Of a stretch of 64,000 bases of DNA, positions 15,467-24,565 are shown piece by piece. This stretch comes from JAFCUW01 sp049897565 (lineage in GTDB: Bacteria > Pseudomonadota > Gammaproteobacteria > Burkholderiales > Burkholderiaceae_D), in contig NZ_JAFCWM010000007.1 of the NCBI RefSeq assembly GCF_049897565.1, positions 62,001 through 126,000 on the forward strand, in the 5' to 3' direction. The stretch's first letter is position 1. Every line of letters starts with the position of its first letter. The translations under genes and the position numbers were made by a program. The notes beneath the pieces were generated by a model, which saw nothing but the letters and a program-made list of their open reading frames with translations, ran no database searches and had not been told where the DNA came from.

Positions 15467-17182
15467 TTACTTCTGGATGATGAATTCGGGCGCGGCCAGC
15501 ACCAGCACCAGCGCCGCGTGCACCCGGTTCAGGCGCGCCGCATCGGTGCCGGACGCCATGGTGGCCAGCGCGCCGCGCATCAGCGCGACGGTGGCGGCCG
15601 ACAGCTGGCCGGCCGCCAGCACCAGGTTCAGCTCGTCGAGCAGGGCCTGCGGATTGTCGGCCAGCGGTGTCAGGGTGCTGTAGTCGGCCTTGACGTCGCC
15701 GATGCCGCGGCTGACGGCGTTCTGCATGAAGTTGATGTAGCCGACCACGCTCGACTCGTTGGTGATCTGGAACTCCGGCGCGACCAGGCTGGCGCTGCCG
15801 ATCGCGCTGTTGGGCGGGACGTAGCCGGGCCGGAAAAAGTTGAAGACGCTTGACGAGCGCAGCGGGCTTTGGCCAAGGCGGGCGGCCGGATCGGATGTAT
15901 TGCCGATCGTCCAGGCGTCGCCGGCCGACGTGACCTTGAACGCGCGCGCCCAGGCCGCCAGCCGCAGGATCGGTTCGCGCTGCTTGCCGAAGGCCGGGTC
16001 GGCCATGCGCGCGGCGCTGCGCGCTTCATCGTCGAGCAGGATCGCCTTGAGCACCGCCTTCAGGTTGCCCTTGGCGCCGGCGCCGTCGTTGTTGAACACG
16101 GTCGCCACGCGTGTGACGTAGGCAGGGCTCGGATTGCTGCACACCAGCCGCAATATCAGCTGGCGGCCGATGAACGGCGCCACGTTCGGATGCGCGAAGA
16201 TGGTGTCGAGCGCGATGCGCATGCTGTCGTCGCCGCTGGTGCCGGCCGCAATCGTGGTGCCGAGAAAGGTCTTGCTGCCGGTCTCGTGGCGCGACGCGGT
16301 CATCGCCATCGGCCGCTTCTTGAAGGCCGGCGTGTTGGTGTCGCCGCCCGCCAGGTCATAGTTCCAGCCGGTGAACACGCGCGCCAGGCCGCCGATGTCG
16401 TCTAGGCCGTAGGTTTCCTGCTGCGCGCCGGCCGCCAGTTTCGGCGTGCCGTCCAGGTTCAGCTGCACCAGGCCGATGGTAAACAGCTGCATCACTTCGC
16501 GCGCGTAGTTTTCGTCCGGCAGGGCGCCGGTGCCGGCGTTGGCTTTGAGGTTGCCGCGGAAGGTCAGGTATTCGCCCATCGGCGCGCTGGTCGAGACCTG
16601 CTGCAGCAAGGTGCGGTAGTTGCCGAACGCCTGGCCTTCGAGCAGGTCGAGGTAGGCGGCCGCCGAGAAGGATTTCCAGCCGCCGTTAAAGCCGGACACC
16701 GACGCGACCAGGATTTCCGACAGCGCCAAGGTGACGCGCTGGCGCAAGGTGTCGGGCGACGTCAGCATGTGGCGCCAGATGACGGGATCAGCGCCGGCTT
16801 CACCGTTCTTGTTGGTGAGCGCGTCGAGTCCCTTCGATACCAGCCAGTCCCAGCGCGAGGCGGACGGCGCCAGCGCGAACTGCTCGTCGAGCCAGCCTGC
16901 GTAACCGACGGCCTGCACGCGGACAATCTGCTCGCGCGTTGCGCCCATCGAGGCTTGCGCCAGGAAACGTGACGCCTGCACGGGCGTGATCGTCTCGGCT
17001 GGCGGCGGCACCGGATTCGGTGCTGGTGTGGGCAAAGGGGAAGGCGTCGGCGCTGGCGAGGCGCTGCCGCCGCCGCCGCAAGCGCTGACCAGGGCGCCGC
17101 CAACAATGGCGGCAAGTCCACCGGCCGGCACGGCGGTATCGCGCTCGCGCAACGACTCGGTTGTCGATTCGATCTCTTCCAT
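15467..17182 (-). CDS. DUF1800 family exported protein, probable lipoprotein
   Basis: About 571 residues. A hydrophobic segment GLAAIVGGALVSACGGGGSA contains a lipobox-like Cys, then a Pro/Ser/Thr linker, then the DUF1800 domain from about residue 75 (QASRFLAQASMGATREQI) to the end. Characteristic stretches are LPDENYAREVMQLFTIGL, LGRVFTGW-like ARVFTGWNYD and NFFRPGYVPP. I took the start at the ATG giving MEEIESTTES; in-frame starts at 17209 and 17254 are also possible, as none has a strong ribosome site. It lies just upstream of the DUF1501 gene and is probably cotranscribed with it. Function unknown. Confidence 0.88.
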   Translation of the reverse strand: MEEIESTTESLRERDTAVPAGGLAAIVGGALVSACGGGGSASPAPTPSPLPTPAPNPVPPPAETITPVQASRFLAQASMGATREQIVRVQAVGYAGWLDEQFALAPSASRWDWLVSKGLDALTNKNGEAGADPVIWRHMLTSPDTLRQRVTLALSEILVASVSGFNGGWKSFSAAAYLDLLEGQAFGNYRTLLQQVSTSAPMGEYLTFRGNLKANAGTGALPDENYAREVMQLFTIGLVQLNLDGTPKLAAGAQQETYGLDDIGGLARVFTGWNYDLAGGDTNTPAFKKRPMAMTASRHETGSKTFLGTTIAAGTSGDDSMRIALDTIFAHPNVAPFIGRQLILRLVCSNPSPAYVTRVATVFNNDGAGAKGNLKAVLKAILLDDEARSAARMADPAFGKQREPILRLAAWARAFKVTSAGDAWTIGNTSDPAARLGQSPLRSSSVFNFFRPGYVPPNSAIGSASLVAPEFQITNESSVVGYINFMQNAVSRGIGDVKADYSTLTPLADNPQALLDELNLVLAAGQLSAATVALMRGALATMASGTDAARLNRVHAALVLVLAAPEFIIQK

Positions 17183-17339
17183 GGGGTGCCCAGTTGGTGA
17201 GGAAAACATGCTGAAGCTATGGTAGATCAATGCGTTCAAGATGCCAACCGGCAATTTGTAAGTATACGTGCGGATGCAATCTTCTGCGCTTTCCGGTAGC
17301 GGCTCTGTTAGTATTGTTGGTTAAAAGGCGAGGCGTTGA

Positions 17340-18122
17340 ATGATTCATATCATGCCGGAGTTAGTACAGCAGGCTGCGGAAACCGCTTGTTCAGGCTGCC
17401 GCGATGGCGAAGCCGTCGGGGTCGAGTTCGACTATGCGTACCAACCGATCGTCGATTGTGCCAGCCACGCCATCTATGCCCATGAGGCGCTGGTGCGCGG
17501 GCCGAACGGCGAGTCTGCGGCCAGCGTGCTGTCGCAGGTGACGCCGGCGAATGTCTACCGCTTCGACCAGGCGTGCCGGGTGAAGGCGGTGATCGGCGCT
17601 GCCCGGCTCGGCATGCGCGAGCGGCTGTCGATCAACTTTCTCGCCAATGCCGTGTTCCGGCCGGAGGTGTGTATCCGCAGCACACTGGAAGCGGCGCGCG
17701 CGCACAATTTTCCTGTCGAGCAGATCATCTTCGAAGTGACCGAAGGCGAGCGGGTGCGCGACCGTGCGCACCTGATGACCATCTTCCGCGAGTACCAGCG
17801 TGTCGGTTTCCAGACTGCAATCGACGACTTCGGCGCCGGCTATGCCGGGCTGCACCTGCTGGCCGACTACCAGCCCGACATCATCAAGGTCGACATGGAC
17901 CTGGTGCGCGGCATCGACAGCAGCGCGCCGCGCCAGGTCATCGTGCGCGCGATCACCGCGATGTGCCGCGACCTGGGCATCCGGATGGTGGCCGAAGGGA
18001 TCGAAACGGCCGCCGAGCGCGATTTCCTCCGCGACGCCGGCATCGACCTGATGCAGGGCTACTTTTTCTGCCGGCCGGTATTCCAGGGACTTGGCGCCAT
18101 ACCCCCAGCGGCCTGGCAATAG
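17340..18122 (+). CDS. Stand-alone EAL-domain cyclic di-GMP phosphodiesterase
   Basis: A 260-residue cytosolic protein with only an EAL domain (about 25-255). The residues expected for activity are present: Glu in HEALVRG, Asn in LSINFLA, Glu in IFEVTEGE, the Asp pair in AIDDFGAGYAG, Lys in IIKVDMD, Glu in VAEGIET and Gln in MQGYFF. It should therefore break down cyclic di-GMP. The extra N-terminus contains CSGC, which could bind metal or a disulfide. It is monocistronic, divergent from the DUF1800 gene. Confidence 0.9.
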   Translation: MIHIMPELVQQAAETACSGCRDGEAVGVEFDYAYQPIVDCASHAIYAHEALVRGPNGESAASVLSQVTPANVYRFDQACRVKAVIGAARLGMRERLSINFLANAVFRPEVCIRSTLEAARAHNFPVEQIIFEVTEGERVRDRAHLMTIFREYQRVGFQTAIDDFGAGYAGLHLLADYQPDIIKVDMDLVRGIDSSAPRQVIVRAITAMCRDLGIRMVAEGIETAAERDFLRDAGIDLMQGYFFCRPVFQGLGAIPPAAWQ

Positions 18123-18147
18123 TTATTCGTCACCAGCACTCTCCAGA

Positions 18148-18241
18148 GGGGTCAGTGCCGACATTCGGACACGAACTCGTCGCTACGCGCCGGAATTCCC
18201 GGCAGCGGATGGGCCCGTGTCCGTTTGTCGGCACTGACCCC
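18148..18241. repeat. Intergenic inverted repeat, 25-bp arms with 44-bp loop
   Basis: Arms at 18148-18172 and 18217-18241 pair except for two bases. The outer GGGGTCAGTGCCGAC resembles the GGGGTCAGAC arms found elsewhere in this window. It lies directly at the broken 5' edge of the RcnB-like remnant. Confidence 0.8.
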
Positions 18242-18253
18242 AGGATACTGACC

Positions 18254-18539
18254 GCCATGACCGCCATGACCGTAATGATCGCGACAACCGCTATCGCGGC
18301 GGCAACAACTGTTATTCCAACCAGGCCTACTACGGCGCGCGCGACAACGGATATCGTTACGAAATGCATGGCGCCTACCTGGCACAGGAATACCGCGGTA
18401 GCCGCTACGTGGTCAACGACTGGCGCGGCCGTCACTTGAGCGCGCCTCCGCGTGGCTACCACTGGGTGCAGGCGAACAACACTACGTGCTGGCGGCGATC
18501 GCCACCGGCATCATCGCCCAGGTACTGTTGAACAATTAA
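18254..18539 (+). pseudogene. RcnB-like periplasmic protein remnant (5' truncated, frameshifted)
   Basis: Translation from 18256 gives a His/Asp/Arg-rich run (HDRHDRNDRDNRYRGG), then DNGYRYEMHGAYLAQEYRG, RYVVNDWRGRHLSAPPRGY and HWVQANN. The frame then slips near 18477-18482 and continues as YVLAAIATGIIAQVLLNN up to a TAA at 18537. This is the pattern of RcnB/YohN family proteins (nickel/cobalt homeostasis). There is no signal peptide, because the 5' end is replaced by the inverted repeat just upstream. Not a working gene unless the frameshift is a sequencing error. Confidence 0.7.
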
Positions 18540-18563
18540 GCAGCAAAGTTAGCCGCTGAAACA

Positions 18564-18598
18564 AAACTGGCTGCCCTCGGGCAGCCAGTTTGCATTTC
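18564..18598. terminator. Strong hairpin between the RcnB remnant and dctM
   Basis: Perfect 13-bp stem (AAACTGGCTGCCC / GGGCAGCCAGTTT) with a very short centre. A short T-rich stretch lies on the + side and A-rich bases on the other, so it can stop transcripts from both directions. Confidence 0.65.
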
Positions 18599-18611
18599 AG
18601 GCGCGCTTTCT

Positions 18612-20228
18612 TCAGCGGCCCGGGTCGTACGATGGCGGCGGCGCCTCCTCCTGCACCGGCACGTCGATCTTCAGCTCGAGCTGCTCCTTCATGTCGATCT
18701 TCTTCTCGATCGACACCAGCCGCGGGAACGCAATGATCAACGTCACCATGATGATCTGGATGACCACGAACGGGATCGCGCCCCAGTAGATGTCGGATGT
18801 CTTCACTTCCTTCGGCGCCACCGAGCGCAGGTAGAACAGCGCGAAGCCGAACGGCGGGTGCATGAACGAGGTCTGCATGTTCACGCCGAGCAGCACGCCG
18901 AACCAGATCAGGTCGATGCCGAGCTTCTCGGCCACCGGGCCCACCAGCGGCACCAGGATGAATGCCAGCTCGAAGAAGTCGAGGAAGAACGCCAGCAGGA
19001 AGAACATGATGTTGACGACCACCAGGAAGCCGGTGGTCCCGCCTGGCAGGCTGGTCAGCAGGTGTTCGACCCACAGGTCGCCGTTCACGCCGCGGAACAC
19101 CAGCGAGAACACGGTCGAACCGATCAGGATGAAGATGACGAAGGCCGACAGCCGCGTCGTCGAATGCATCGCCTGGCGCACCAGGCTCCAGTTCAGGCGG
19201 CGGTTGGCAATGGCCAGCAGCATGGCGCCGGCCGCGCCCATGCCGCCGCCTTCGGTCGGCGTGGCCATGCCGATGAAGATGGTGCCCAGCACCAGGAAGA
19301 TCAGCGCCAGCGGCGGAATCAGCACGAACACCACTTTCTCGGCCATGCGCGACAGCAGGTTCAGCTTCAGGTAGCGGTTCGCCAGCGCGAACACGAACGC
19401 CACGCCGATCGCCACGGCGGCGGCAAAGATGCCCAGTTCGTCGCCCGGCATGGTCGGATGCGCGGCGCCGTACCATTTGTCGAAGCCGTAGCCGATCGCC
19501 ACCGTCGCCGCCACCAGCGCCAGCAGCGAACGCACGCCGCTGTCGCCATTTGCTTGGCGCAGGTTGCGCGCTTCGAGCGGCAGCGCCGGCAAGTAGGTCG
19601 GCCGCAGGATCGACAGCGCCAGCACGTAGCCGGCGTACATCCCGGTCAGCAAAAGGCCAGGCACGAAGGCGGCGCGGTACATGTCGCCGACCGAGCGGCC
19701 CAGCTGGTCGGCCATGACGATCAGCACCAGCGACGGCGGGATGATCTGCGCGAGCGTGCCGGAAGCGGCGATGACGCCGGAAGCGAGCCGCTTGTCGTAT
19801 CCGTAGCGCAGCATCACAGGCAGCGAAATGAGGCCCATCGAGATGACCGATGCGGCCACCACGCCGGTGGTGGCGGCGAGCAGGGCGCCGACGAAAATGA
19901 CCGCATAGGCGACGCCGCCGCGGATCGGGCCGAACAACTGGCCGATGGTGTCGAGCAGGTCTTCGGCCATCCCCGATCGTTCGAGGATCAGCCCCATGAA
20001 GGTGAAGAACGGGATCGCCAGCAGCGTGTCGTTGGCCATGATGCCGAAGATCCGGTTCGGCAGCGCCTGCAGCAGCTCCGGCTTGAGCAGGCCCAGTTCG
20101 ATGCCGACGAAGCCGAAAAACAGGCCGTTGGCGGCCAGCGAAAACGCGACCGGAAAGCCCGATAGCAGGAAGACGACCAGCGCGCCGAACATGATGGGCG
20201 CAAGGTTGGCGATGATGAATTGTTCCAT
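18612..20228 (-). CDS. dctM: TRAP transporter large membrane subunit (DctM)
   Basis: Membrane transport subunit of a tripartite ATP-independent periplasmic transporter taking up an organic acid with sodium. It has 538 residues and many hydrophobic helices. DctM-type stretches are FFTFMGLILERSGMAEDLLD, SGTLAQIIPPSLVLIVMADQ and GMATPTEGGGMGAAGAM. It is longer than the common 430-residue form because of an insert around 215-300 and a charged C-terminal tail. It follows dctQ after 36 bp. No dctP substrate-binding gene is in the window, so the substrate is unknown. Confidence 0.93.
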   Translation of the reverse strand: MEQFIIANLAPIMFGALVVFLLSGFPVAFSLAANGLFFGFVGIELGLLKPELLQALPNRIFGIMANDTLLAIPFFTFMGLILERSGMAEDLLDTIGQLFGPIRGGVAYAVIFVGALLAATTGVVAASVISMGLISLPVMLRYGYDKRLASGVIAASGTLAQIIPPSLVLIVMADQLGRSVGDMYRAAFVPGLLLTGMYAGYVLALSILRPTYLPALPLEARNLRQANGDSGVRSLLALVAATVAIGYGFDKWYGAAHPTMPGDELGIFAAAVAIGVAFVFALANRYLKLNLLSRMAEKVVFVLIPPLALIFLVLGTIFIGMATPTEGGGMGAAGAMLLAIANRRLNWSLVRQAMHSTTRLSAFVIFILIGSTVFSLVFRGVNGDLWVEHLLTSLPGGTTGFLVVVNIMFFLLAFFLDFFELAFILVPLVGPVAEKLGIDLIWFGVLLGVNMQTSFMHPPFGFALFYLRSVAPKEVKTSDIYWGAIPFVVIQIIMVTLIIAFPRLVSIEKKIDMKEQLELKIDVPVQEEAPPPSYDPGR

Positions 20229-20264
20229 GTGTCCCCGGGTGCTTTGTTATTGTGCGATCGTGCG

Positions 20265-20840
20265 TTACAGCTGGTTGGCTGACTTGATCGCTTCGATTTC
20301 TTGTTCCGGCGTGGTGACGTGCTTGGCGAACTCGTGGCCGTCGATGCGGCCGGCCAAAAACTCGATGCGCTTGATGATCTCGGAGAACGCCTGCAGCAGC
20401 AGCAGCAGGAAGCCGAACGGCACCAGCAGCTTGACCGGCCAGACGATCAGTCCCCCGGCGCTGCTCGACATTTCGGCGGTGCTGATCGAATAGCGCGCGA
20501 ACGGGATGCCGTAGTAGATGACGATCAGGCACACCGGCAGCAGGAACAGCAGGTAGCCGAACAGATCGATCCAGACCTGGGTGCGTTTCGAGAAGAGGCT
20601 GGTGACGACGTCGATGCGCACATGCTCGTCGCGCTTGAGGGTGTGCGCGCTGGCCAGCATGAACACCGCCGCGAACAGGTACCACTGGATCTCGAGCCAG
20701 CTGTTGGAGCTCATCTTGAAGGTGTAGCGCACCAGCGCGTTGCCGGTGCAGATGATCACCGCGATCAGCAGCGCCCAGCTGACCGCGCCGGCAATGACTT
20801 CGTTGAGTTTATCGATCGCGCGCGAAATGGACATGAACAT
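20265..20840 (-). CDS. dctQ: TRAP transporter small membrane subunit (DctQ)
   Basis: A 191-residue subunit with four predicted membrane helices, including ALLIAVIICTGNALVRYTF and YLFAAVFMLASAHTLKRDEH, the latter matching the conserved region of the DctQ family (WLFALVFMLGAAYTLK-like). It pairs with DctM. The start has AGGAG about 6 bases upstream. It lies 18 bp after argH on the same strand, so argH-dctQ-dctM may form one transcript. Confidence 0.92.
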   Translation of the reverse strand: MFMSISRAIDKLNEVIAGAVSWALLIAVIICTGNALVRYTFKMSSNSWLEIQWYLFAAVFMLASAHTLKRDEHVRIDVVTSLFSKRTQVWIDLFGYLLFLLPVCLIVIYYGIPFARYSISTAEMSSSAGGLIVWPVKLLVPFGFLLLLLQAFSEIIKRIEFLAGRIDGHEFAKHVTTPEQEIEAIKSANQL

Positions 20841-20858
20841 GGACCGCTCCTGGGTAGG

Positions 20859-22256
20859 TCAGTCGGCCAACTGGCCGCGCACGCGCGCGATGGCGGCGCG
20901 TACCTGGCGCGGCGCGGTGCCGCCGACATGGTCGCGCGCGGCCACCGAGCCTTCGAGCGTGAGCACGGCGAAGACGTCGTCGCCGATCAGCGGCGAAAAC
21001 TCGCGCAGCCGTTCGAGCGACATCTCCGACAGGTCGCACCTGGCGTCGTCGCAGGCGCGCACCGCGCGCGCCACCGCTTCGTGGGCGTCGCGAAACGGCA
21101 GGCCCTTCTTGACCAGGTAGTCGGCCAGGTCGGTCGCGGTGGCATAGCCCTGCAGCGCGGCCGCACGCATCGCTTCCGGCTTGACGGTGATCCCGCCGGC
21201 CATGTCGGCGAAAATGCGCAAGGTGTCGACAACGGTGTCGACGGTGTCGAACAGCGGTTCCTTGTCTTCCTGGTTGTCCTTGTTGTAGGCCAGCGGCTGG
21301 CCCTTCATCAGGGTCAGCAGGCCCATCAGGTCGCCGTAGACGCGGCCGGTTTTACCGCGCGCCAATTCCGGCACGTCGGGGTTTTTCTTTTGCGGCATGA
21401 TCGACGAGCCGGTGCAGAAGCGGTCGGCGATGTCGATGAAGCCGACCCGGGGACTCATCCAGATCACCAGTTCTTCCGACATGCGCGAGACGTGCATCAT
21501 CACCAGGGCGCCGGCGGCGCAAAACTCGATCGCGAAATCGCGGTCCGAGACGGCGTCGAGCGAGTTGTGGCAGACGTCGTCAAAGCCGAGCGTGCGGGCG
21601 ACGCGTTCGCGGTCGATCGGGAACGTGGTGCCGGCCAGCGCGGCGGCGCCGAGCGGCAGGCGGTTGACGCGCTTTCTCGCATCCTGCATGCGCTCGACAT
21701 CGCGGCCGAACATCTCGACGTAGGCCAGCATGTGGTGGCCGAACGTGATTGGCTGCGCCACCTGCATGTGGGTAAAGCCCGGCATGATGGTGTCGGCGTG
21801 CTGCTCGGCCAGGTCGGTCAGCGCGCCGCGCAGCGACTGCAGCAGCAGCACAATGTCGTCGATGGCCGCACGAACGTACAGGCGGATGTCGGTGGCCACC
21901 TGGTCGTTGCGCGACCGGCCGGTGTGCAGCCGCTTGCCGGCGTCGCCAACCAGTTCAGTGAGGCGCTTTTCGATATTCAGGTGGACGTCTTCCAGGTCGA
22001 GCAGCCATTCGAAGCTGCCGGCGTCGATCTCGCTTTTGATCTGGGCCATGCCGCGCTCGATTTCGGCGCGGTCGGCAGCGCTGATGATGCCCTGCGCGGC
22101 CAGCATTTCGGCGTGCGCGAGCGAGCCTTCGATGTCGAACATGGCGAGGCGCTTGTCGAAAAATACCGAGGCAGTGTAGCGTTTGACGAGGTCCGAGACG
22201 GGTTCGGAAAAGCGCGCCGACCAGGCTTCGCCCTTGTTGGAGAATTGTGCGGTCAT
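20859..22256 (-). CDS. argH: Argininosuccinate lyase
   Basis: Last step of arginine synthesis: argininosuccinate to arginine and fumarate, in the cytoplasm. It has 465 residues, the usual size. The fumarase/aspartase-superfamily signature GSSIMPQKKNPDVPELARG holds the catalytic serine. The region TGRSRNDQVATDIRLY and the TFGHHMLAY segment are also typical. Reading frame intact. It may be cotranscribed with dctQM downstream. Confidence 0.97.
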   Translation of the reverse strand: MTAQFSNKGEAWSARFSEPVSDLVKRYTASVFFDKRLAMFDIEGSLAHAEMLAAQGIISAADRAEIERGMAQIKSEIDAGSFEWLLDLEDVHLNIEKRLTELVGDAGKRLHTGRSRNDQVATDIRLYVRAAIDDIVLLLQSLRGALTDLAEQHADTIMPGFTHMQVAQPITFGHHMLAYVEMFGRDVERMQDARKRVNRLPLGAAALAGTTFPIDRERVARTLGFDDVCHNSLDAVSDRDFAIEFCAAGALVMMHVSRMSEELVIWMSPRVGFIDIADRFCTGSSIMPQKKNPDVPELARGKTGRVYGDLMGLLTLMKGQPLAYNKDNQEDKEPLFDTVDTVVDTLRIFADMAGGITVKPEAMRAAALQGYATATDLADYLVKKGLPFRDAHEAVARAVRACDDARCDLSEMSLERLREFSPLIGDDVFAVLTLEGSVAARDHVGGTAPRQVRAAIARVRGQLAD

Positions 22257-22411
22257 GATGTAAGGCCTATGTGATTTACCTGATTATAAACAAGGAAGGA
22301 GGGTGGACGTGACTTTCGGGGGGAAATGGCCGAATATGGATGGGTGGCCCCCGCTCGTCGTGCCCGCCATTGGCGGACCCGCGGACCCGACTTCCCGCCT
22401 GCAGCGCGTGC

Positions 22412-22570
22412 GAATGGCGCCACGCGCCGAATGACGCCAGGCCGTTCCAGCGCGGCATCAACAGCATCCAGCTGGTCCACGACGGCCGGCGCTGGTGGGT
22501 CGCCAGCCTGCTGTGGCGCGCCGAGGGCGACAAGAGCCCGCTGCCGCAGCGCTGCCTGAAGAGCCGCTGA
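22412..22570 (+). pseudogene. Remnant of an NTF2-like/DUF4440-type protein (C-terminal end only)
   Basis: The frame ending at 22570 reads RGINSIQLVHDGRRWWVASL followed by LWRAEGDKSPLP, which looks like the C-terminal end of small NTF2-like (DUF4440-type) proteins. The preceding bases in this frame do not continue the fold, and no start or ribosome site is placed sensibly. The rest of 22257-22682 holds no recognisable gene. Confidence 0.5.
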
Positions 22571-22682
22571 GCGAAACTTCTGCGCCGTCAACGGGTCAGA
22601 CTTTCTTTTGCACCAAGCGCTATTGAGCCAATCCGGGCGGCGCAAACGACGGTAGAATTGATTTTTTTGCAGGATGACTTTA

Positions 22683-23108
22683 ATGTCCAGTTTTGAGATC
22701 AGTACAGACCGGTCGGAGCTCGACGTTCCGCTGATATACCGGTTCCTCAGCGAGCAGTCGTCGTGGGCGGTGGGCATCTCGCGCGCCATCGTCGACCGGG
22801 CCATCGAAAATTCGCTGTGCTTCGGCGGCTATGTCGATGGGCGGCAGGTCGCCTTCGCCAGGGTGGTGACCGATTTCGCCACCTTCGGCAACCTGGTCGA
22901 CATGTTCGTCATTCCCGAATACCGCAGCCGCGGGTTTGCCGAAGAACTGCTCGAGGCGGTGATGAACCACCCCAGCCTGCAAGGCTTGCGCCGGTTCACG
23001 CTGGCCACCGGCGACTGCCACGGCCTGTACGAAAAGTTCGGCTTCGCCCCGCCGCAGCGGCCGGAAACGCTGATGGAACGCTACTTCCCGAACATCTACC
23101 TGTCGTAG
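22683..23108 (+). CDS. GNAT-family N-acetyltransferase
   Basis: A 141-residue acetyl-CoA-dependent acetyltransferase. The acetyl-CoA site is in VDMFVIPEYRSRGFAEELLE, and the C-terminal GLYEKFGF is the usual GNAT strand-helix. Similar small proteins are annotated only as GNAT, and the acceptor is unknown. Start: the ATG at 22683 has AGGA 8 bases upstream; an ATG 9 bases earlier is too near that site. Confidence 0.85.
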   Translation: MSSFEISTDRSELDVPLIYRFLSEQSSWAVGISRAIVDRAIENSLCFGGYVDGRQVAFARVVTDFATFGNLVDMFVIPEYRSRGFAEELLEAVMNHPSLQGLRRFTLATGDCHGLYEKFGFAPPQRPETLMERYFPNIYLS

Positions 23109-23126
23109 CGCGGGTCTAGCCAGCGC

Positions 23127-24245
23127 TCATGAGCTGAGCAGCTTGCCGGCGCGGAATGCCTTGGCGCCGGCGATTTTGCCGACCGCCATGCCGCGCAGCA
23201 GGTGGCGATGGGCGGTGCGGGCAAAGAACACGCCAGGCACCGTCGGGCGCAGCGTGCTCACTGCGCCGCTGACCGGGTCGATCAGGTCGGCGATGGCCTC
23301 GCCTGCTTCGACGACGTCGCCCAGCTGCTTGAGGAACACCAGCACGCCTGCATGCGGCGCGACGATCGGCTCGACCCCTTCGAGCGGCGTCGGCGCGCAC
23401 CGCGGCGCCGGCAGCGCTTCGAGCGCGACGTCGATGACGCCGCTGTGGCCGAGAAACTGCAGCAGCGCTTGCGCATCTTGTTGCGCCAGTTCATAGCTGA
23501 CATCCATCTCGCCGCGCAGTTCGACCGTCGTCGACAGGCAGGCCGGCGGAATCGGGAACGCCGGGCCGAAATGGGCCGCGAGGTCCCACCACAGCCGGCT
23601 GCACGCTTCATCGAACGGCTCCTCGCCCGCTTCGAGCGCCAGCAGCACCGCGCGCGCGCCCATCAGCGCCGACAGCGGCGCCACCGCATCGGCCAGCGGC
23701 GTGCCGGTATAGATGTGCACCACGGCTTCGTTATCGCAATGCAGGTCGAGCACGATGTCGGCGTCGATCGCCATTCCCAGCAAAATCTTCTTGAGCGCGT
23801 CGGCATCGGTGGCCGGCCGCCAGTTCGCCACCGACGCGCGCGCGTGCTCGCGCAGCAGCGCGACGTTGGCGGCGGCATCTGGCCCCAGCTTGCCTTCGAG
23901 CGACACCTTCAGGTCGCCGGCGACGTGCTTGTAGGCGCGGTTGAAGTTGGTGCCGGTGGACAGGTCGAAGCGGCCGAACGGCGCGCCGTGGATTGCCTGC
24001 GCCAGGCCGAGCGGATTGGCCGCCGGCACCAGGATGACTTCGCCGAGCACCTTGCCTTGCGCTTCGAGCGCCGTCAGTTCGGTGCGCAAGAATTGCGACA
24101 CCAGCATGCCGGGCACTTCGTCAGCGTGCAGCGCCGCCTGGATGTAGACCTTTTTGCCATGGCCGGGGGTGCCGAAGTGGAAGCTGGCCAGCTGGTAGCT
24201 GCCGCCGCCTTCGGTGGTGGAAATCTGCTGTCGGTGTACTTGCAT
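23127..24245 (-). CDS. Succinylglutamate desuccinylase/aspartoacylase-family zinc hydrolase
   Basis: A 372-residue M14-like deacylase. Zinc ligands are expected from the HADEVPG (HxxE) motif near residue 40 and the histidine in IVLDLHCDNEAVVH. TGTNFNRAYKH supplies substrate contacts. The C-terminal 90 residues (VAPHAGVLVFLKQLGDVVEAGEAI) form the lipoyl-like beta-barrel seen in this family. Members hydrolyse N-acyl amino acids or peptides; the actual substrate is unknown. I used the second possible ATG (MQVHRQQIS); a start 16 codons earlier is possible. Confidence 0.85.
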   Translation of the reverse strand: MQVHRQQISTTEGGGSYQLASFHFGTPGHGKKVYIQAALHADEVPGMLVSQFLRTELTALEAQGKVLGEVILVPAANPLGLAQAIHGAPFGRFDLSTGTNFNRAYKHVAGDLKVSLEGKLGPDAAANVALLREHARASVANWRPATDADALKKILLGMAIDADIVLDLHCDNEAVVHIYTGTPLADAVAPLSALMGARAVLLALEAGEEPFDEACSRLWWDLAAHFGPAFPIPPACLSTTVELRGEMDVSYELAQQDAQALLQFLGHSGVIDVALEALPAPRCAPTPLEGVEPIVAPHAGVLVFLKQLGDVVEAGEAIADLIDPVSGAVSTLRPTVPGVFFARTAHRHLLRGMAVGKIAGAKAFRAGKLLSS

Positions 24246-24565
24246 GATGGTGGCCTGGTGCCTGGTGTTAAGGATCAGCGCACAGTGTGGCATATCCCTT
24301 GGCTGATCGACAAGGCCGCACGTGTGCGCCGCGGGAGGTGGCGTATATAGATAGCGCGGCCGGTATTGAATGGTTTGCGCAGTGGCAAACAGACGGTCAC
24401 GGCGGCGAGTAACCTAGGTGTGCGCAACCTTGCGACCTGCTTCTTCGGCAAAGTGTATATTTCACAATAGGCTATGACCCGATTAACACGGACAAGCGTG
24501 GCCGCCGCGCCTGCGCCCGAGTGCACCTTGTGCACCGGCGCAGCGCTGACAGCTGCGAGGCCGAC
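24246..24565. other. Intergenic leader region without a recognisable gene
   Basis: About 320 bases between two divergent genes. No supported open frame, tRNA or repeat. It ends in a T-tailed hairpin immediately before the ribosome site of the cyanophycinase gene, so it may be a long 5' leader or contain a small RNA. Confidence 0.4.

Noticed and set aside
18858..20165. Long plus-strand frame opposite dctM
   Set aside because: Translated product is Gln/His/Arg-rich with no fold; dctM is a clear membrane protein.
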